From contig NZ_PHNT01000017.1 in NCBI RefSeq assembly GCF_002834145.1, forward strand, positions 1 to 64,000: DNA of 64,000 bases. Reading direction: 5' to 3'. The DNA is from Roseovarius salinarum. Lineage in GTDB: Bacteria; Pseudomonadota; Alphaproteobacteria; Rhodobacterales; Rhodobacteraceae. Positions 16,273 to 24,893 of this stretch are shown here, piece after piece. The notes under the pieces are model-generated. The model was not told where the DNA came from, ran no database searches, and was given only the letters and a program-made list of their open reading frames with translations. The position numbers were made by a program, and so were the translations under genes. Position 1 is the first letter of the stretch. Each line of letters starts with the position of its first letter.

Positions 16273-17076
16273 ATGAGCGGCACCGAGCACAAGGGCGAGC
16301 GCATCGCCAAGGTCATCGCCCGCGCCGGCCGCGCCAGCCGGCGCGAGGCGGAACGGCTGATCTCCGCGGGGCGCGTGGCCGTCAACGGCCGCACCATCGA
16401 GCGGGCCGCGCTCAACGTCACGGACAAGGACAAGGTCACCGTGGACGGCATCGCGCTGGACGCGCCCGAGCCGCCGCGGCTGTGGCTTTACCACAAGCCG
16501 GCGGGGCTGGTGACGACGGCCCGAGACGAACAGGGACGGCCCACCGTCTTCGACGAATTGCCGCCCGGAATGCCGCGGGTGATGAGCGTCGGGCGGCTCG
16601 ACATCAACTCCGAGGGGTTGTTGCTGCTCACCAACGACGGCGGCATCAAGCGCAGGCTGGAACTGCCCAGCACCGGCTGGCTGCGCAAGTACCGCGTGCG
16701 CGTCAAGGGGCGGCCCACCGACGACACCGTCGCGCCGCTGCGCGAGGGGCTGACGCTCGACGGGGAGCGGTTCCAGCCGATGCAGGTGTCGATCGATCGC
16801 CAGCAGGGCGCCAACGCCTGGATCACGGTGGGCATCCGCGAGGGCCGCAACCGCGAGGTGCGCCGCGCGATGGAGGCGGTGGGACTTTCGGTGAACCGGC
16901 TGATCCGCGTCTCCTACGGGCCTTTCCAGCTGGGCAATCTCGGGCCCGGCGCCGTGGAGGAAGTGCGCCCGCGGGTACTGCGCGACCAGCTCGGCCCCGA
17001 GGCCGGGCGAAGTGACGGCGGCGGGAACGGCAAGGCGCCCGAACGCCGGCGGGTGAGGCGCAAGCGCCGCGGCTAG
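16273..17076 (+). CDS. rluB: 23S rRNA pseudouridine synthase, RluB/RsuA type
   Basis: A 267-residue protein with an N-terminal S4 domain (GERIAKVIARAGRASRREAE) and the catalytic motif VGRLDINSEGLLLLTNDG holding the active Asp. The later EGRNREVRRAMEAVG is typical of the RsuA/RluB/E/F family. It modifies a uridine in 23S rRNA helix 89 if RluB. RluE or RluF cannot be excluded, though the S4 domain favours RluB. The C-terminus is Lys/Arg-rich. Confidence 0.9.
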   Translation: MSGTEHKGERIAKVIARAGRASRREAERLISAGRVAVNGRTIERAALNVTDKDKVTVDGIALDAPEPPRLWLYHKPAGLVTTARDEQGRPTVFDELPPGMPRVMSVGRLDINSEGLLLLTNDGGIKRRLELPSTGWLRKYRVRVKGRPTDDTVAPLREGLTLDGERFQPMQVSIDRQQGANAWITVGIREGRNREVRRAMEAVGLSVNRLIRVSYGPFQLGNLGPGAVEEVRPRVLRDQLGPEAGRSDGGGNGKAPERRRVRRKRRG

Positions 17077-17171
17077 GGCCCATTTCCCCGGGCCGGCCCG
17101 TTTCATCTTGCTTTGACACGGGTCTGCGTTATTGCGGCGGTGACGGACAGACCTTGCATGGAGCCGATCCG

Positions 17172-17990
17172 ATGGCCGACCTTCTGACACTGGAAACCCT
17201 GGGCAACCTGCTGATGCTGTGCTTCCTGCAGGCGGTGCTGGGCTTCGACAACCTTCTGTACATCTCGATCGAGAGCAAACGCGCACCGGTGGCACAGCAA
17301 AGCGCCGTGCGCTACTGGGGCATCATCATCGCGGTGGCGCTGCGCATCGTGCTGTTGTTCGCGATGGTCCGGCTGATCGACGCGCTGGCCGAGCCGTTCC
17401 ACGTCTTCGACTGGACGGGCGTGCTGGAGGGCGGCGTGAACTTCGCCACCTGCGTCTTCATCCTGGGCGGCATCTTCATCATCTACACGGCGGTCAAGGA
17501 GATCGGCCACATGCTCACGATCGAGCGGCTCGACACCGACGTGAACGACAAGCCCGGCAAGTCGGCAACGCAGGTCATCATGATGATCGTGACGGTGAAC
17601 CTGATCTTCTCGTTCGACTCGGTGCTGTCGGCGCTGGCGATCACGGATGTCTTCGTGGTACTCGCCTTCGCGATCCTGCTGTCTGGCGCGGCCATGCTGC
17701 TGCTGGCCGAAAGCGTGACGCAATTCCTCGAGAAGAACCGGATGTACGAGGTGCTGGGCCTGTTCATCCTGCTCATCGTCGGCGTCGTGCTGCTGGGCGA
17801 GGCCGGCCAGGCCGCGGCACACGCCGCCCACGACGACAGCCTGGCGCTGAGATTCTTCGGCTACGAGGTCGTGCCGATGTCCAAGACCACCTTCTATTTC
17901 TCGGTCGTCGTCCTGGTCGCCACCGAGGTGATCCAGTCGGGCTACCGCCGCAAGCTTGCAGCCGAGCGCCGCAACGCAGGCCGGCACTAG
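17172..17990 (+). CDS. TerC-family integral membrane protein
   Basis: A 272-residue inner-membrane protein with TerC hallmarks: LGFDNLLYISIES in the first half and NLIFSFDSVLSALAIT in the second, each with the acidic residues thought to bind metal. TerC proteins are linked to tellurite resistance and manganese export or metal loading of exported proteins. The ATG at 17172 has GGAG eight bases before it. The next genes (XpaC, TelA) belong to the same stress gene pool. No yybP-ykoY manganese riboswitch was found upstream. Confidence 0.92.
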   Translation: MADLLTLETLGNLLMLCFLQAVLGFDNLLYISIESKRAPVAQQSAVRYWGIIIAVALRIVLLFAMVRLIDALAEPFHVFDWTGVLEGGVNFATCVFILGGIFIIYTAVKEIGHMLTIERLDTDVNDKPGKSATQVIMMIVTVNLIFSFDSVLSALAITDVFVVLAFAILLSGAAMLLLAESVTQFLEKNRMYEVLGLFILLIVGVVLLGEAGQAAAHAAHDDSLALRFFGYEVVPMSKTTFYFSVVVLVATEVIQSGYRRKLAAERRNAGRH

Positions 17991-18039
17991 AACGGGGCGC
18001 GGGCATCGACTATGTTTCCGGCAGGAAAGGACGGTTGCG

Positions 18040-18237
18040 ATGGCGAGGCTCCTGATGCTCCTGGCGCTGGCCGTGATCGCCGCGGCGCTGCTGGTCGCCG
18101 CACTGGCGACGGCGACCCGCGGGATCGAGCAGGCCGAAGGCGCGCTGAGGAAAGGGAACATGGTACAAAATGTCGCCTACATCGCGCTCCTGGTGCTGCT
18201 GACGGGCATCGTGACCGGCTGGATCGGGGGGCTGTAG
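18040..18237 (+). CDS. Small two-helix membrane protein
   Basis: A 65-residue protein with hydrophobic helices at about residues 3-27 and 44-65, joined by a charged linker (RGIEQAEGALRKGN). Its ATG has GGAAAGGA upstream, and its stop is three bases before the XpaC start, so it belongs to the module. No known family was recognised. A small partner or anchor for XpaC/TelA is a guess from position. Confidence 0.75.
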   Translation: MARLLMLLALAVIAAALLVAALATATRGIEQAEGALRKGNMVQNVAYIALLVLLTGIVTGWIGGL

Positions 18238-18240
18238 GGC

Positions 18241-19152
18241 ATGGCGCACCGTTACGGCGGCAAATACAGCCCCGGCGGCGACAACGCCGAGGCCTCCAGA
18301 CCGGGGCCTTACGACGGGGCGCGCGTGGACCCCGTCGGCGCGCGCTGCAATCTTCTGCTGGTTCCACCGGTGGTGCTGGCCGTCCTGTCGCTGGACGACG
18401 GGGCGACCGGGTTGGCCGCCGGGCTGGCCGGCGCGGCGCTGCTGGGCCTTGGCGCGTGGCTGCTGCGCGACGGGCTGCGCGCCGAGGCCGCCTATGACGC
18501 GCGCAATGTCGCCCGCCGCCCCGCCGTGCCCCGCAAGCTGTTCGCGGCCGCGCTGACCGGGCTGGGCACCGCGGCGGCCGCATGGCGGATCGAGCCGGGG
18601 CTGCTGGCACCGGCGGTCTATGGCGCGGCGGCCGGCGTGCTGCACGTCGCGGCCTTCGGCACCGACCCGCTGCGCGACAAGGGATTGGGCGGCATCGACG
18701 ACTTCCAGAACCGGCGCGTGGCCCGCGCCGTCGACCAGGCCGAAAACCACCTGTCGGACATGGCCGACGCGATCAGCCGGGCGGGCGACCGGGAACTCGA
18801 AGCCCGGGTGGAGCGGTTCCAGACCACGGCACGTCACCTGTTCCGCACCGTCGAGGAAGACCCGCGCGACCTGACGGCGGCGCGCAAGTACCTGTCCGTC
18901 TACCTGCTGGGCGCGCGCGATGCGACGGTGAAGTTCGCCGACCTTTACAGCCGCCGGCGCGACCCCGAAGCGCGGCGCGATTACCTGCGCCTGCTCGACG
19001 ATCTCGAACAGAATTTCGCTGCGCGCACCGAGAAGATGCTGCTGGATGACCGCAGCGACCTGACAGTCGAGATCGACGTGCTGCGCGAGCGGCTTCAACG
19101 CGAGGGCATCCGCCCGGCCCCACCCGAAACCGAGGAAAACGCAAATGTCTGA
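18241..19152 (+). CDS. XpaC-family protein (5-bromo-4-chloroindolyl phosphate hydrolysis family)
   Basis: A 303-residue protein with two N-terminal membrane helices (about residues 40-80 and 100-135), then a mainly helical cytosolic domain containing GIDDFQNRRVARAVDQAENH and DLTAARKYLSVYLLGARDAT, typical of the XpaC family. Despite its historical name, no hydrolase site is evident. The stop overlaps the telA start by eight bases, so the two are coupled. XpaC-TelA pairs recur in many bacteria. Confidence 0.85.
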   Translation: MAHRYGGKYSPGGDNAEASRPGPYDGARVDPVGARCNLLLVPPVVLAVLSLDDGATGLAAGLAGAALLGLGAWLLRDGLRAEAAYDARNVARRPAVPRKLFAAALTGLGTAAAAWRIEPGLLAPAVYGAAAGVLHVAAFGTDPLRDKGLGGIDDFQNRRVARAVDQAENHLSDMADAISRAGDRELEARVERFQTTARHLFRTVEEDPRDLTAARKYLSVYLLGARDATVKFADLYSRRRDPEARRDYLRLLDDLEQNFAARTEKMLLDDRSDLTVEIDVLRERLQREGIRPAPPETEENANV

Positions 19153-20347
19153 CACCATCCGCCAGCAAGCCGAGCAAAGCCTGGCCGACATCGAGGAAAT
19201 CAGCCGCCACACCCTGCCCGAGCCATCGGAGGCCGACGCGGTGGTTCCGATGGAGAAGGCCGATGCCGACGCCCGCAGCGAGATCGCCCGGCGCATGGAG
19301 GAAATCGACCTGGACGACACCAATTCGATCGTCGCCTTCGGGTCCGGGGCACAGGCGGAATTGCAGGAGATCTCGCAGTCGATGCTGTCGGGGGTGCGCA
19401 ACAAGGACGTGGGCCCGGCCGGCGACAGCCTGCGCGGGATCGTGACCACGATCCGCGGTTTCTCGGTCTCGGAACTGGACGTGCGGCGCGAACGCAGCTG
19501 GTGGGAGAAGCTGATCGGCCGTGCCGCGCCGGTCGCCAAGTTCACCGCCCGCTACGAGGAGGTGCAGGGCCAGATCGACCGCATCACCGAGGACCTGCTG
19601 GGCCACGAGCACCAGCTGATGAAGGACATCAAGTCGCTCGACATGCTCTACGAGAAGACGCTGGACTTCTACGACGAGCTGGCGCTCTACATCGCCGCCG
19701 GCGAGGAGAAGCTGCGCGCGCTCGACACCGAGGAAATCCCTGCCAAGCAGGCCGCGGTGGACGCCGCGGCCGAGGACGACCAGGTCATGGCCGCGCAGGA
19801 ACTGCGCGACCTGCGCGCGGCGCGCGACGACCTCGAACGCCGGGTGCACGACCTCAAGCTGACGCGCCAGGTCACGATGCAGTCGCTGCCCTCCATCCGG
19901 CTGGTGCAGGAAAACGACAAGAGCCTGGTGACCAAGATCAACTCCACGCTGGTCAACACCGTGCCGCTGTGGGAAACCCAGCTGGCGCAGGCGGTCACGA
20001 TCCAGCGCTCCGCCGAGGCCGCGAAGGCCGTGCGCGAGGCCGGGGACCTTACCAATGAACTGCTGACCGCCAACGCCCAGAACCTGCGCGAATCCAACAG
20101 GATGGTCCGCGAGGAAATGGAACGCGGCACCTTCGACATCGAGGCGATCAAACAGGCCAACGCCGATCTGATCGGCACGATCGAGGAAAGCCTGCAGATC
20201 GCCGACGAGGGCAAGGCGCGCCGCGCAGAGGCCGAGAAGGAGCTGCAGAAGATGGAAACCGAACTGCGCGACAAGCTGTCTGCCGCGAAGGCGCGCGAGA
20301 CCGGCGCGGGCGACACGGCCGCCACCAGCGTTCCGAAGGCATCGTGA
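19145..20347 (+). CDS. TelA/KlaA-family toxic anion resistance protein
   Basis: A 400-residue soluble, strongly helical protein of typical TelA length. Conserved stretches are FGSGAQAELQEISQSML near residue 60 and WWEKLIGRAAPVAKFTARYE around residue 120. TelA proteins confer tellurite tolerance when overexpressed and associate with membrane-stress modules, but the mechanism is unknown. It overlaps xpaC by eight bases and is followed after seven bases by the DUF2927 gene. Confidence 0.9.
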   Translation: MSDTIRQQAEQSLADIEEISRHTLPEPSEADAVVPMEKADADARSEIARRMEEIDLDDTNSIVAFGSGAQAELQEISQSMLSGVRNKDVGPAGDSLRGIVTTIRGFSVSELDVRRERSWWEKLIGRAAPVAKFTARYEEVQGQIDRITEDLLGHEHQLMKDIKSLDMLYEKTLDFYDELALYIAAGEEKLRALDTEEIPAKQAAVDAAAEDDQVMAAQELRDLRAARDDLERRVHDLKLTRQVTMQSLPSIRLVQENDKSLVTKINSTLVNTVPLWETQLAQAVTIQRSAEAAKAVREAGDLTNELLTANAQNLRESNRMVREEMERGTFDIEAIKQANADLIGTIEESLQIADEGKARRAEAEKELQKMETELRDKLSAAKARETGAGDTAATSVPKAS

Positions 20348-20354
20348 GGCCGGC

Positions 20355-21317
20355 GTGACGGACCTGCGCAGGATCACATCTGCGGTTGCCGGGGCGCTGC
20401 TGGCTCTGACGCTGGGCGCCTGCACGCCCTTGACGGGCATGCTTGGCTCCGCGCCGGAGCAACGCCCCCCGCAGCCATCGGCCACGGGCGAACGGGAAGA
20501 TGACCGTCCCTCCAGCCGCAGCCGGGCGCTTGCGCGGCACTACGCCCGGGTGCAGGAGGATCTTCTGGCCAAGGGGCTGTTGCGCACCGACGGCGGCGGC
20601 GCCGACACGCCGTTCTACGACACCGACCTGCAACGGAATTTCGAACGCATCGCCTTCTACGACGAGTATGCCCGCGACGGCGGGCTGCGCGCCTCGGACG
20701 GCCGTGCCAGCCGGCTGCGCAAGTGGGCACGGCCGGTGCGCATGTCGGTGGAGTTCGGCGCGTCGGTGCCCGACGACCAGCGCGAGACCGACCGGCGCAT
20801 CATCGCGGACTATGCCGCGCGGCTGTCGCGCGTGACGGGCCATCCCATCCGCACCGGCGCGGGCAACGCCAACTTCCACGTGCTGGTGATGGGCGAGGAC
20901 GACCGCGATGCCGCGATCACGCGCATCAAGACGCTGGTGCCGCGGATCAACGCGTCGTCGCTGGCGCTCTTCCGCACGCTGCCGCGGTCGATCCACTGCC
21001 TCGTGATCGCCTTCTCGGGCGGCGCGGGCGACTATTCCTACCGCAAGGCCATCGCCTTCATCCGCGCCGAGCACCCCGACCTGCTGCGCCGGTCCTGCGT
21101 GCACGAGGAACTGGCGCAGGGCCTCGGGCTGGCCAACGACAGCCCCGAGGCGCGCCCGTCGATCTTCAACGACGACGACGAGTTCGCCCTGCTGACCACG
21201 CACGACGAGAAGCTGCTGGAGGTGCTCTACGACCCCCGGCTCAAGCCGGGCATGAGCGTCGAGGAGGCCCGCCCGATCGTGCGGCGCATCCTCGACGGTT
21301 TCTCGGGGCCCGTGTAA
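20355..21317 (+). CDS. DUF2927 lipoprotein with HEELAQ motif
   Basis: A 320-residue protein starting at GTG with a lipoprotein signal (LLALTLGAC, lipid Cys23), then a Pro-rich linker and a DUF2927 domain (about 125-310). The domain's C-terminal part reads CVHEELAQGLGLANDSP then PSIFNDDDEFALLTTHDEK. H250-E251 and Q255 recall a zincin-like HExxx core, but the third ligand is uncertain. The family is uncharacterised. Its place inside the TelA module suggests an envelope role. Confidence 0.82.
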   Translation: MTDLRRITSAVAGALLALTLGACTPLTGMLGSAPEQRPPQPSATGEREDDRPSSRSRALARHYARVQEDLLAKGLLRTDGGGADTPFYDTDLQRNFERIAFYDEYARDGGLRASDGRASRLRKWARPVRMSVEFGASVPDDQRETDRRIIADYAARLSRVTGHPIRTGAGNANFHVLVMGEDDRDAAITRIKTLVPRINASSLALFRTLPRSIHCLVIAFSGGAGDYSYRKAIAFIRAEHPDLLRRSCVHEELAQGLGLANDSPEARPSIFNDDDEFALLTTHDEKLLEVLYDPRLKPGMSVEEARPIVRRILDGFSGPV

Positions 21318-21337
21318 CCCACAGGAGACCAGACAGG

Positions 21338-22474
21338 ATGGGCATTTTCGATTTCCTCACCGGCGAGTTCATCGACGTCATCCACTGGACGGACGATACC
21401 CGCGACACCATGGTCTGGCGGTTCGAGCGCGAGGGCCACGAGATCAAGTACGGCGCCAAGCTGACGGTGCGCGAGGGGCAGGCGGCGGTCTTCGTGCACG
21501 AAGGCCGGCTTGCCGATGTCTTCACACCCGGTCTCTACATGCTGGAGACCAACAACATGCCGGTGATGACGACCCTGCAACACTGGGATCACGGTTTCCG
21601 CTCGCCCTTCAAGTCCGAGATCTATTTCGTCAACACGACGCGGTTTTCCGACCTGAAATGGGGCACCAAGAACCCCATCATGCTGCGCGACCCCGAATTC
21701 GGCCCCACGCGCATCCGCGCCTACGGCACCTACACCGTGCGCGTCAGCGACCCCGCGCGGTTCCTGTCCGAGATCGTGGGCACCGACGGCGAGTTCACGA
21801 TGGACGAGATCAGCTACCAGATCCGCAACATCATCGTGCAGGAGTTCAGCCGCGTGATCGCGTCCTCCGGGATTCCCGTCCTCGAGATGGCCGCCAACAC
21901 CCGCGACCTGGGCAAGCTGGTGGCCGAGGCGATATCGGACACGATCGCGGATTACGGGCTGGCCCTGCCCGAGCTTTACATCGAGAACATCTCGCTGCCC
22001 CCGGCGGTGGAAAAGGCGCTGGACAAGCGCACCTCGATGGGGCTGGCCGGCGACCTTGGCGATTTCTCTCAATACTCGGCGGCCGAGGCGATGTCGGAGG
22101 CCGCCGCAAACCCGGCCGGCGGCGGCGCCATGGGGGCCGGCCTCGGCGCGGGAATGGGGCTGGCGATGGCCCGGCAGATGACGGGCGGGCGGCCCGGAGC
22201 CTGGGGTGCGCGGCCCACCGGCGACACCGCAAGGACCGCGCCGCCGCCCCCGCCGGTGGAACATGTCTGGCACATCGCCGAACAGGGCCAGACGCACGGC
22301 CCCTATTCCAAGGCCGCGATGGGCCGGATGGCGCGCGAGGGCAGCCTGACACGCGACAGCATGGTCTGGACCCCGGGGCAGGATGGCTGGATGCGCGCGG
22401 AGGACGTGGCCGAGCTGGCGCAGCTTTTCACCGTCATGCCCCCGCCCCCGCCGCCGTCCGCGCCGAAGGGGTGA
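21338..22474 (+). CDS. SPFH-domain protein with C-terminal GYF_2 domain
   Basis: A 378-residue protein. Residues 1-230 form the SPFH (virion-core-like, YdjI type) domain, with KSEIYFVNTTRFSDLKWGT and DEISYQIRNIIVQEFSRVI. A Gly/Ala-rich linker (255-290) and a PPPPP run (302-306) follow, then a GYF_2 domain (about 310-365) with HGPYSKAAMGRMAREG and WTPGQDGWMRAEDV, and a final run of six Pro. YdjI-like proteins join PspA-type membrane-protection systems. AGGAGACC precedes the ATG. Confidence 0.88.
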   Translation: MGIFDFLTGEFIDVIHWTDDTRDTMVWRFEREGHEIKYGAKLTVREGQAAVFVHEGRLADVFTPGLYMLETNNMPVMTTLQHWDHGFRSPFKSEIYFVNTTRFSDLKWGTKNPIMLRDPEFGPTRIRAYGTYTVRVSDPARFLSEIVGTDGEFTMDEISYQIRNIIVQEFSRVIASSGIPVLEMAANTRDLGKLVAEAISDTIADYGLALPELYIENISLPPAVEKALDKRTSMGLAGDLGDFSQYSAAEAMSEAAANPAGGGAMGAGLGAGMGLAMARQMTGGRPGAWGARPTGDTARTAPPPPPVEHVWHIAEQGQTHGPYSKAAMGRMAREGSLTRDSMVWTPGQDGWMRAEDVAELAQLFTVMPPPPPPSAPKG

Positions 22475-22478
22475 CACA

Positions 22479-23639
22479 GTGGTGAGCACCCCGCCCCCGC
22501 CGCCGCCCGCGCCCGAGGCGTCCGCGCCTGCCGCGCCGGCGGCGGCACGGTCCGAGCACCGCTTTCCCTGCGATCAATGCGGCGCCGACTATCGCTTCGA
22601 CGCCGAGACCGGGCGGTTGCTGTGCGACCACTGCGGCCATGCGCAGGAGATCGCGGGCGCGGGGCCGTGGGACTCGCCGCTGGCCGAACTCGATTTCGAC
22701 AGCGCGCTCGCCGACAGCCTGCCCGCCCAGGAAACCGAGGAAACCCGCGTCCTGAGCTGCCCCAACTGCGGCGCCCAGGTCGAGTTCGACACCAATCTGC
22801 ACGCGGCCGAATGCCCGTTCTGCGCCACGCCCGTCGTCACCGACACCGGCACGCACCGCCATGTCAAGCCACGCGGCCTGCTGCCCTTCGCCCTCGACGA
22901 ACGTGCCGCGCACAAGGCCATGACCGACTGGCTGGGCACCTTGTGGTTCGCACCCGGCGGGTTGCAGGACTACGCCCGCAAGGGGCGGCGAATGCAGGGG
23001 ATCTACGTGCCCTACTGGACGTTCGACGCCGACACCGCCTCGCGTTACCGGGGCGAGCGCGGCACCGTGTATTACGAAACCCGCAGCGTCGTGCGCGACG
23101 GCAAACGCGAAACCGTGCGCGTGGCCAAGGTGCGCTGGCGCCCCGTCACGGGGCGCGTGGCACGATTCTTCGACGACGTGCTGGTGCTTGCCTCCACCTC
23201 GCTGCCCAGGCGCTTCACAGACGCGCTGGAACCCTGGGACCTCGCCGCGCTGGAACCCTACCGGCCCGAGTTCCTTGCCGGTTTCCGGGCCGAGGCATAC
23301 ACTGTCGAACTTCGGGACGGCTTCGCCCGGGCGCGCACGCGAATGGACCGGGTGATCGCCCGTGACGTGCGCTTCGACATCGGCGGCGACCGCCAGCGGA
23401 TCCATGACATCGACACGCAGGTGTCCGACGTGACCTTCAAGCACATTCTTCTGCCGGTCTGGGTGGCCGCCTACGCCTACCGCGGCAAACCCTACCGCTT
23501 CGTCGTCAACGGCCGAACGGGGCTGGTTCAGGGCGAACGGCCCTGGTCGGCCTGGAAGATCGCCGCGGCCGTCCTGGCGGGCGCGCTTGCGGCCGGCGCC
23601 GTGGGTTACGGCATTGCCATCAACCAGGGGGCATTCTGA
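22479..23639 (+). CDS. Double zinc-ribbon membrane-anchored protein (YdjG-like)
   Basis: About 386 residues from GTG 22479 (or GTG 22482). The N-terminus has a run of six Pro. Zinc ribbons use C31/C34 with C49/C52 and C94/C97 with C112/C115. A beta-rich conserved domain follows (QGIYVPYWTFDADTASRY, LLPVWVAAYAYRGKPYRFVV), and one C-terminal membrane helix (about 358-380). This architecture is often mislabelled as a helicase or PriA. Partners of YdjI in Bacillus include a comparable zinc-ribbon protein. Its stop overlaps the nitroreductase start (TGATG). Confidence 0.85.
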   Translation: MVSTPPPPPPAPEASAPAAPAAARSEHRFPCDQCGADYRFDAETGRLLCDHCGHAQEIAGAGPWDSPLAELDFDSALADSLPAQETEETRVLSCPNCGAQVEFDTNLHAAECPFCATPVVTDTGTHRHVKPRGLLPFALDERAAHKAMTDWLGTLWFAPGGLQDYARKGRRMQGIYVPYWTFDADTASRYRGERGTVYYETRSVVRDGKRETVRVAKVRWRPVTGRVARFFDDVLVLASTSLPRRFTDALEPWDLAALEPYRPEFLAGFRAEAYTVELRDGFARARTRMDRVIARDVRFDIGGDRQRIHDIDTQVSDVTFKHILLPVWVAAYAYRGKPYRFVVNGRTGLVQGERPWSAWKIAAAVLAGALAAGAVGYGIAINQGAF

Positions 23640-24328
23640 TGGACGGAACGCAGACCGAACCGGATTTCGCCGCGCTCGAGCGCATCCTCGCCGAGCGCTA
23701 CAGCTGCCGCGCGTTCCGGCCCGACCCCGTGCCCGATGACACGATCGCGCGCATCGTGCGGGCGGCGGGGCGCGCGCCATCATGGTGCAACGCCCAGCCT
23801 TGGCAGGTCACGGTGACGCGCGGGGCGGAAACCGACCGGTTCCGTGCGGCGCTGCTGGCCACCGCGGAAAGCACGGCACCCGCCTCGGACCTGCCGTGGC
23901 CCGAGAGCTACCCGGGGGTCTACGGCGCGCGCCGGCGCACCTGCGGCTTCCAGCTCTACGAGGCGGTGGGCATCGCCCGCGACGACCGCGCGGCGCGCAA
24001 GGAACAGTCGATGCAGAACTACCGGCTGTTCGACGCACCCCATGTGGCCATCGTTCATTCCGAGGCCGCGCTCGGCCCCTACGGCGCCATGGACACCGGC
24101 GGCTTCGTCACCGCCTTCACGCTCGCCGCGACCGCGCTTGGCGTGGCGACCATCGCGCAGGCCTCCGTCGCGGCCTTTCCCGGCTTCATCCGGGCGCACT
24201 TCGGCCTCCCGGAAACCCGGATGATCCTGTGTGCCGTTTCCTTCGGTTATGCGGACCCGGACCACCCGGCCAACGCGTTCCGCACCGAACGCGCCGACGT
24301 GGCGGACATCATGGACACGCGCGGCTGA
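23639..24328 (+). CDS. Nitroreductase-family FMN oxidoreductase
   Basis: A 229-residue protein with the nitroreductase start LAERYSCRAFRPDPVPDDTI, FMN-phosphate contacts (RYSCRAF) and APSWCNAQPWQV near residue 45. The second conserved half has GGFVTAFTLAATALGVATIA. These enzymes reduce nitro groups, quinones or enones with NAD(P)H. It overlaps the zinc-ribbon gene by one base, so it is the last gene of the stress run, possibly a redox-detoxifying partner. Confidence 0.9.
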   Translation: MDGTQTEPDFAALERILAERYSCRAFRPDPVPDDTIARIVRAAGRAPSWCNAQPWQVTVTRGAETDRFRAALLATAESTAPASDLPWPESYPGVYGARRRTCGFQLYEAVGIARDDRAARKEQSMQNYRLFDAPHVAIVHSEAALGPYGAMDTGGFVTAFTLAATALGVATIAQASVAAFPGFIRAHFGLPETRMILCAVSFGYADPDHPANAFRTERADVADIMDTRG

Positions 24329-24337
24329 CCGGCGCGG

Positions 24338-24362
24338 CCCCGGCGCCGCGCGGGCGCCGGGG
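24338..24362. terminator. Bidirectional hairpin between convergent genes
   Basis: A perfect 10-base stem, CCCCGGCGCC and GGCGCCGGGG, with a five-base loop lies between the stops of the nitroreductase and hsp20 genes. There is no clear T run, so terminator function is inferred from position and stability. Confidence 0.5.
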
Positions 24363-24372
24363 CGAATGGGCG

Positions 24373-24789
24373 TCAGCCCTTGGAAATCTTGATCTTGCGG
24401 GCCTCGGGGGACTGCGGCGTGCGCTTGGGCACGGACAGCGTCAGGACCCCGTCCTTCAGGCCGGCCTCGATCTTGTCGCCGTCGGCGTCGGCCGGCAGGC
24501 GGAAGGTCCGGCTGAAGGCGCCGTACTGGCGTTCGGAGAAGAACCAGGTATCGCCTTCCTCCTGGTGCTCCTGGCTTTTCTCTCCCTTGACGGTGACCAC
24601 CCCGTCATGCACCGAGATGTCGATGTCCTTTTCCGACACCCCCGGCAGCTCCACCGAGATCCGGTAGGCATCGTCGCTCGCAGAGGCGTCCGAGGCCGGC
24701 GACAGCCACTCGGCCACGCGCGTGCCGAAGTTGCGAAGCGGTTCATAAAAGGACGGCCAAAGGCCGGTCGACTGGGATTTTTCCACCAT
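24373..24789 (-). CDS. Small heat shock protein, Hsp20/alpha-crystallin family
   Basis: A 138-residue protein with an alpha-crystallin domain from about residue 40: RISVELPGVSEKDIDISV, GVVTVKGEKSQEH and the C-terminal GVLTLSVPKR. It is an ATP-independent cytosolic holdase. The ATG at 24789 is chosen over the upstream TTG because AAAGGAG and a second GGAG fall before it. An RpoH-like promoter lies about 100 bases upstream. Confidence 0.93.
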   Translation of the reverse strand: MVEKSQSTGLWPSFYEPLRNFGTRVAEWLSPASDASASDDAYRISVELPGVSEKDIDISVHDGVVTVKGEKSQEHQEEGDTWFFSERQYGAFSRTFRLPADADGDKIEAGLKDGVLTLSVPKRTPQSPEARKIKISKG

Positions 24790-24893
24790 TCTCCGGACTC
24801 CTTTCAAGGTTGGTCGGGTGCATGTTGCAAACGGTTGCCGCCATCCGCCTTGATCGGCGTCAAACCGGTGTGGGCGACAGCGTTCTCGGGTCG

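Noticed and set aside
17077..17171. Possible yybP-ykoY manganese riboswitch before terC
   Set aside because: The gap of about 95 bases lacks the conserved junction sequences. A TTGACA is present, but no proper -10 follows.
22479..23639. PriA-type helicase label for the zinc-ribbon protein
   Set aside because: No Walker A, Walker B or helicase motifs exist. Only the zinc ribbons resemble PriA, and a C-terminal membrane helix is present.
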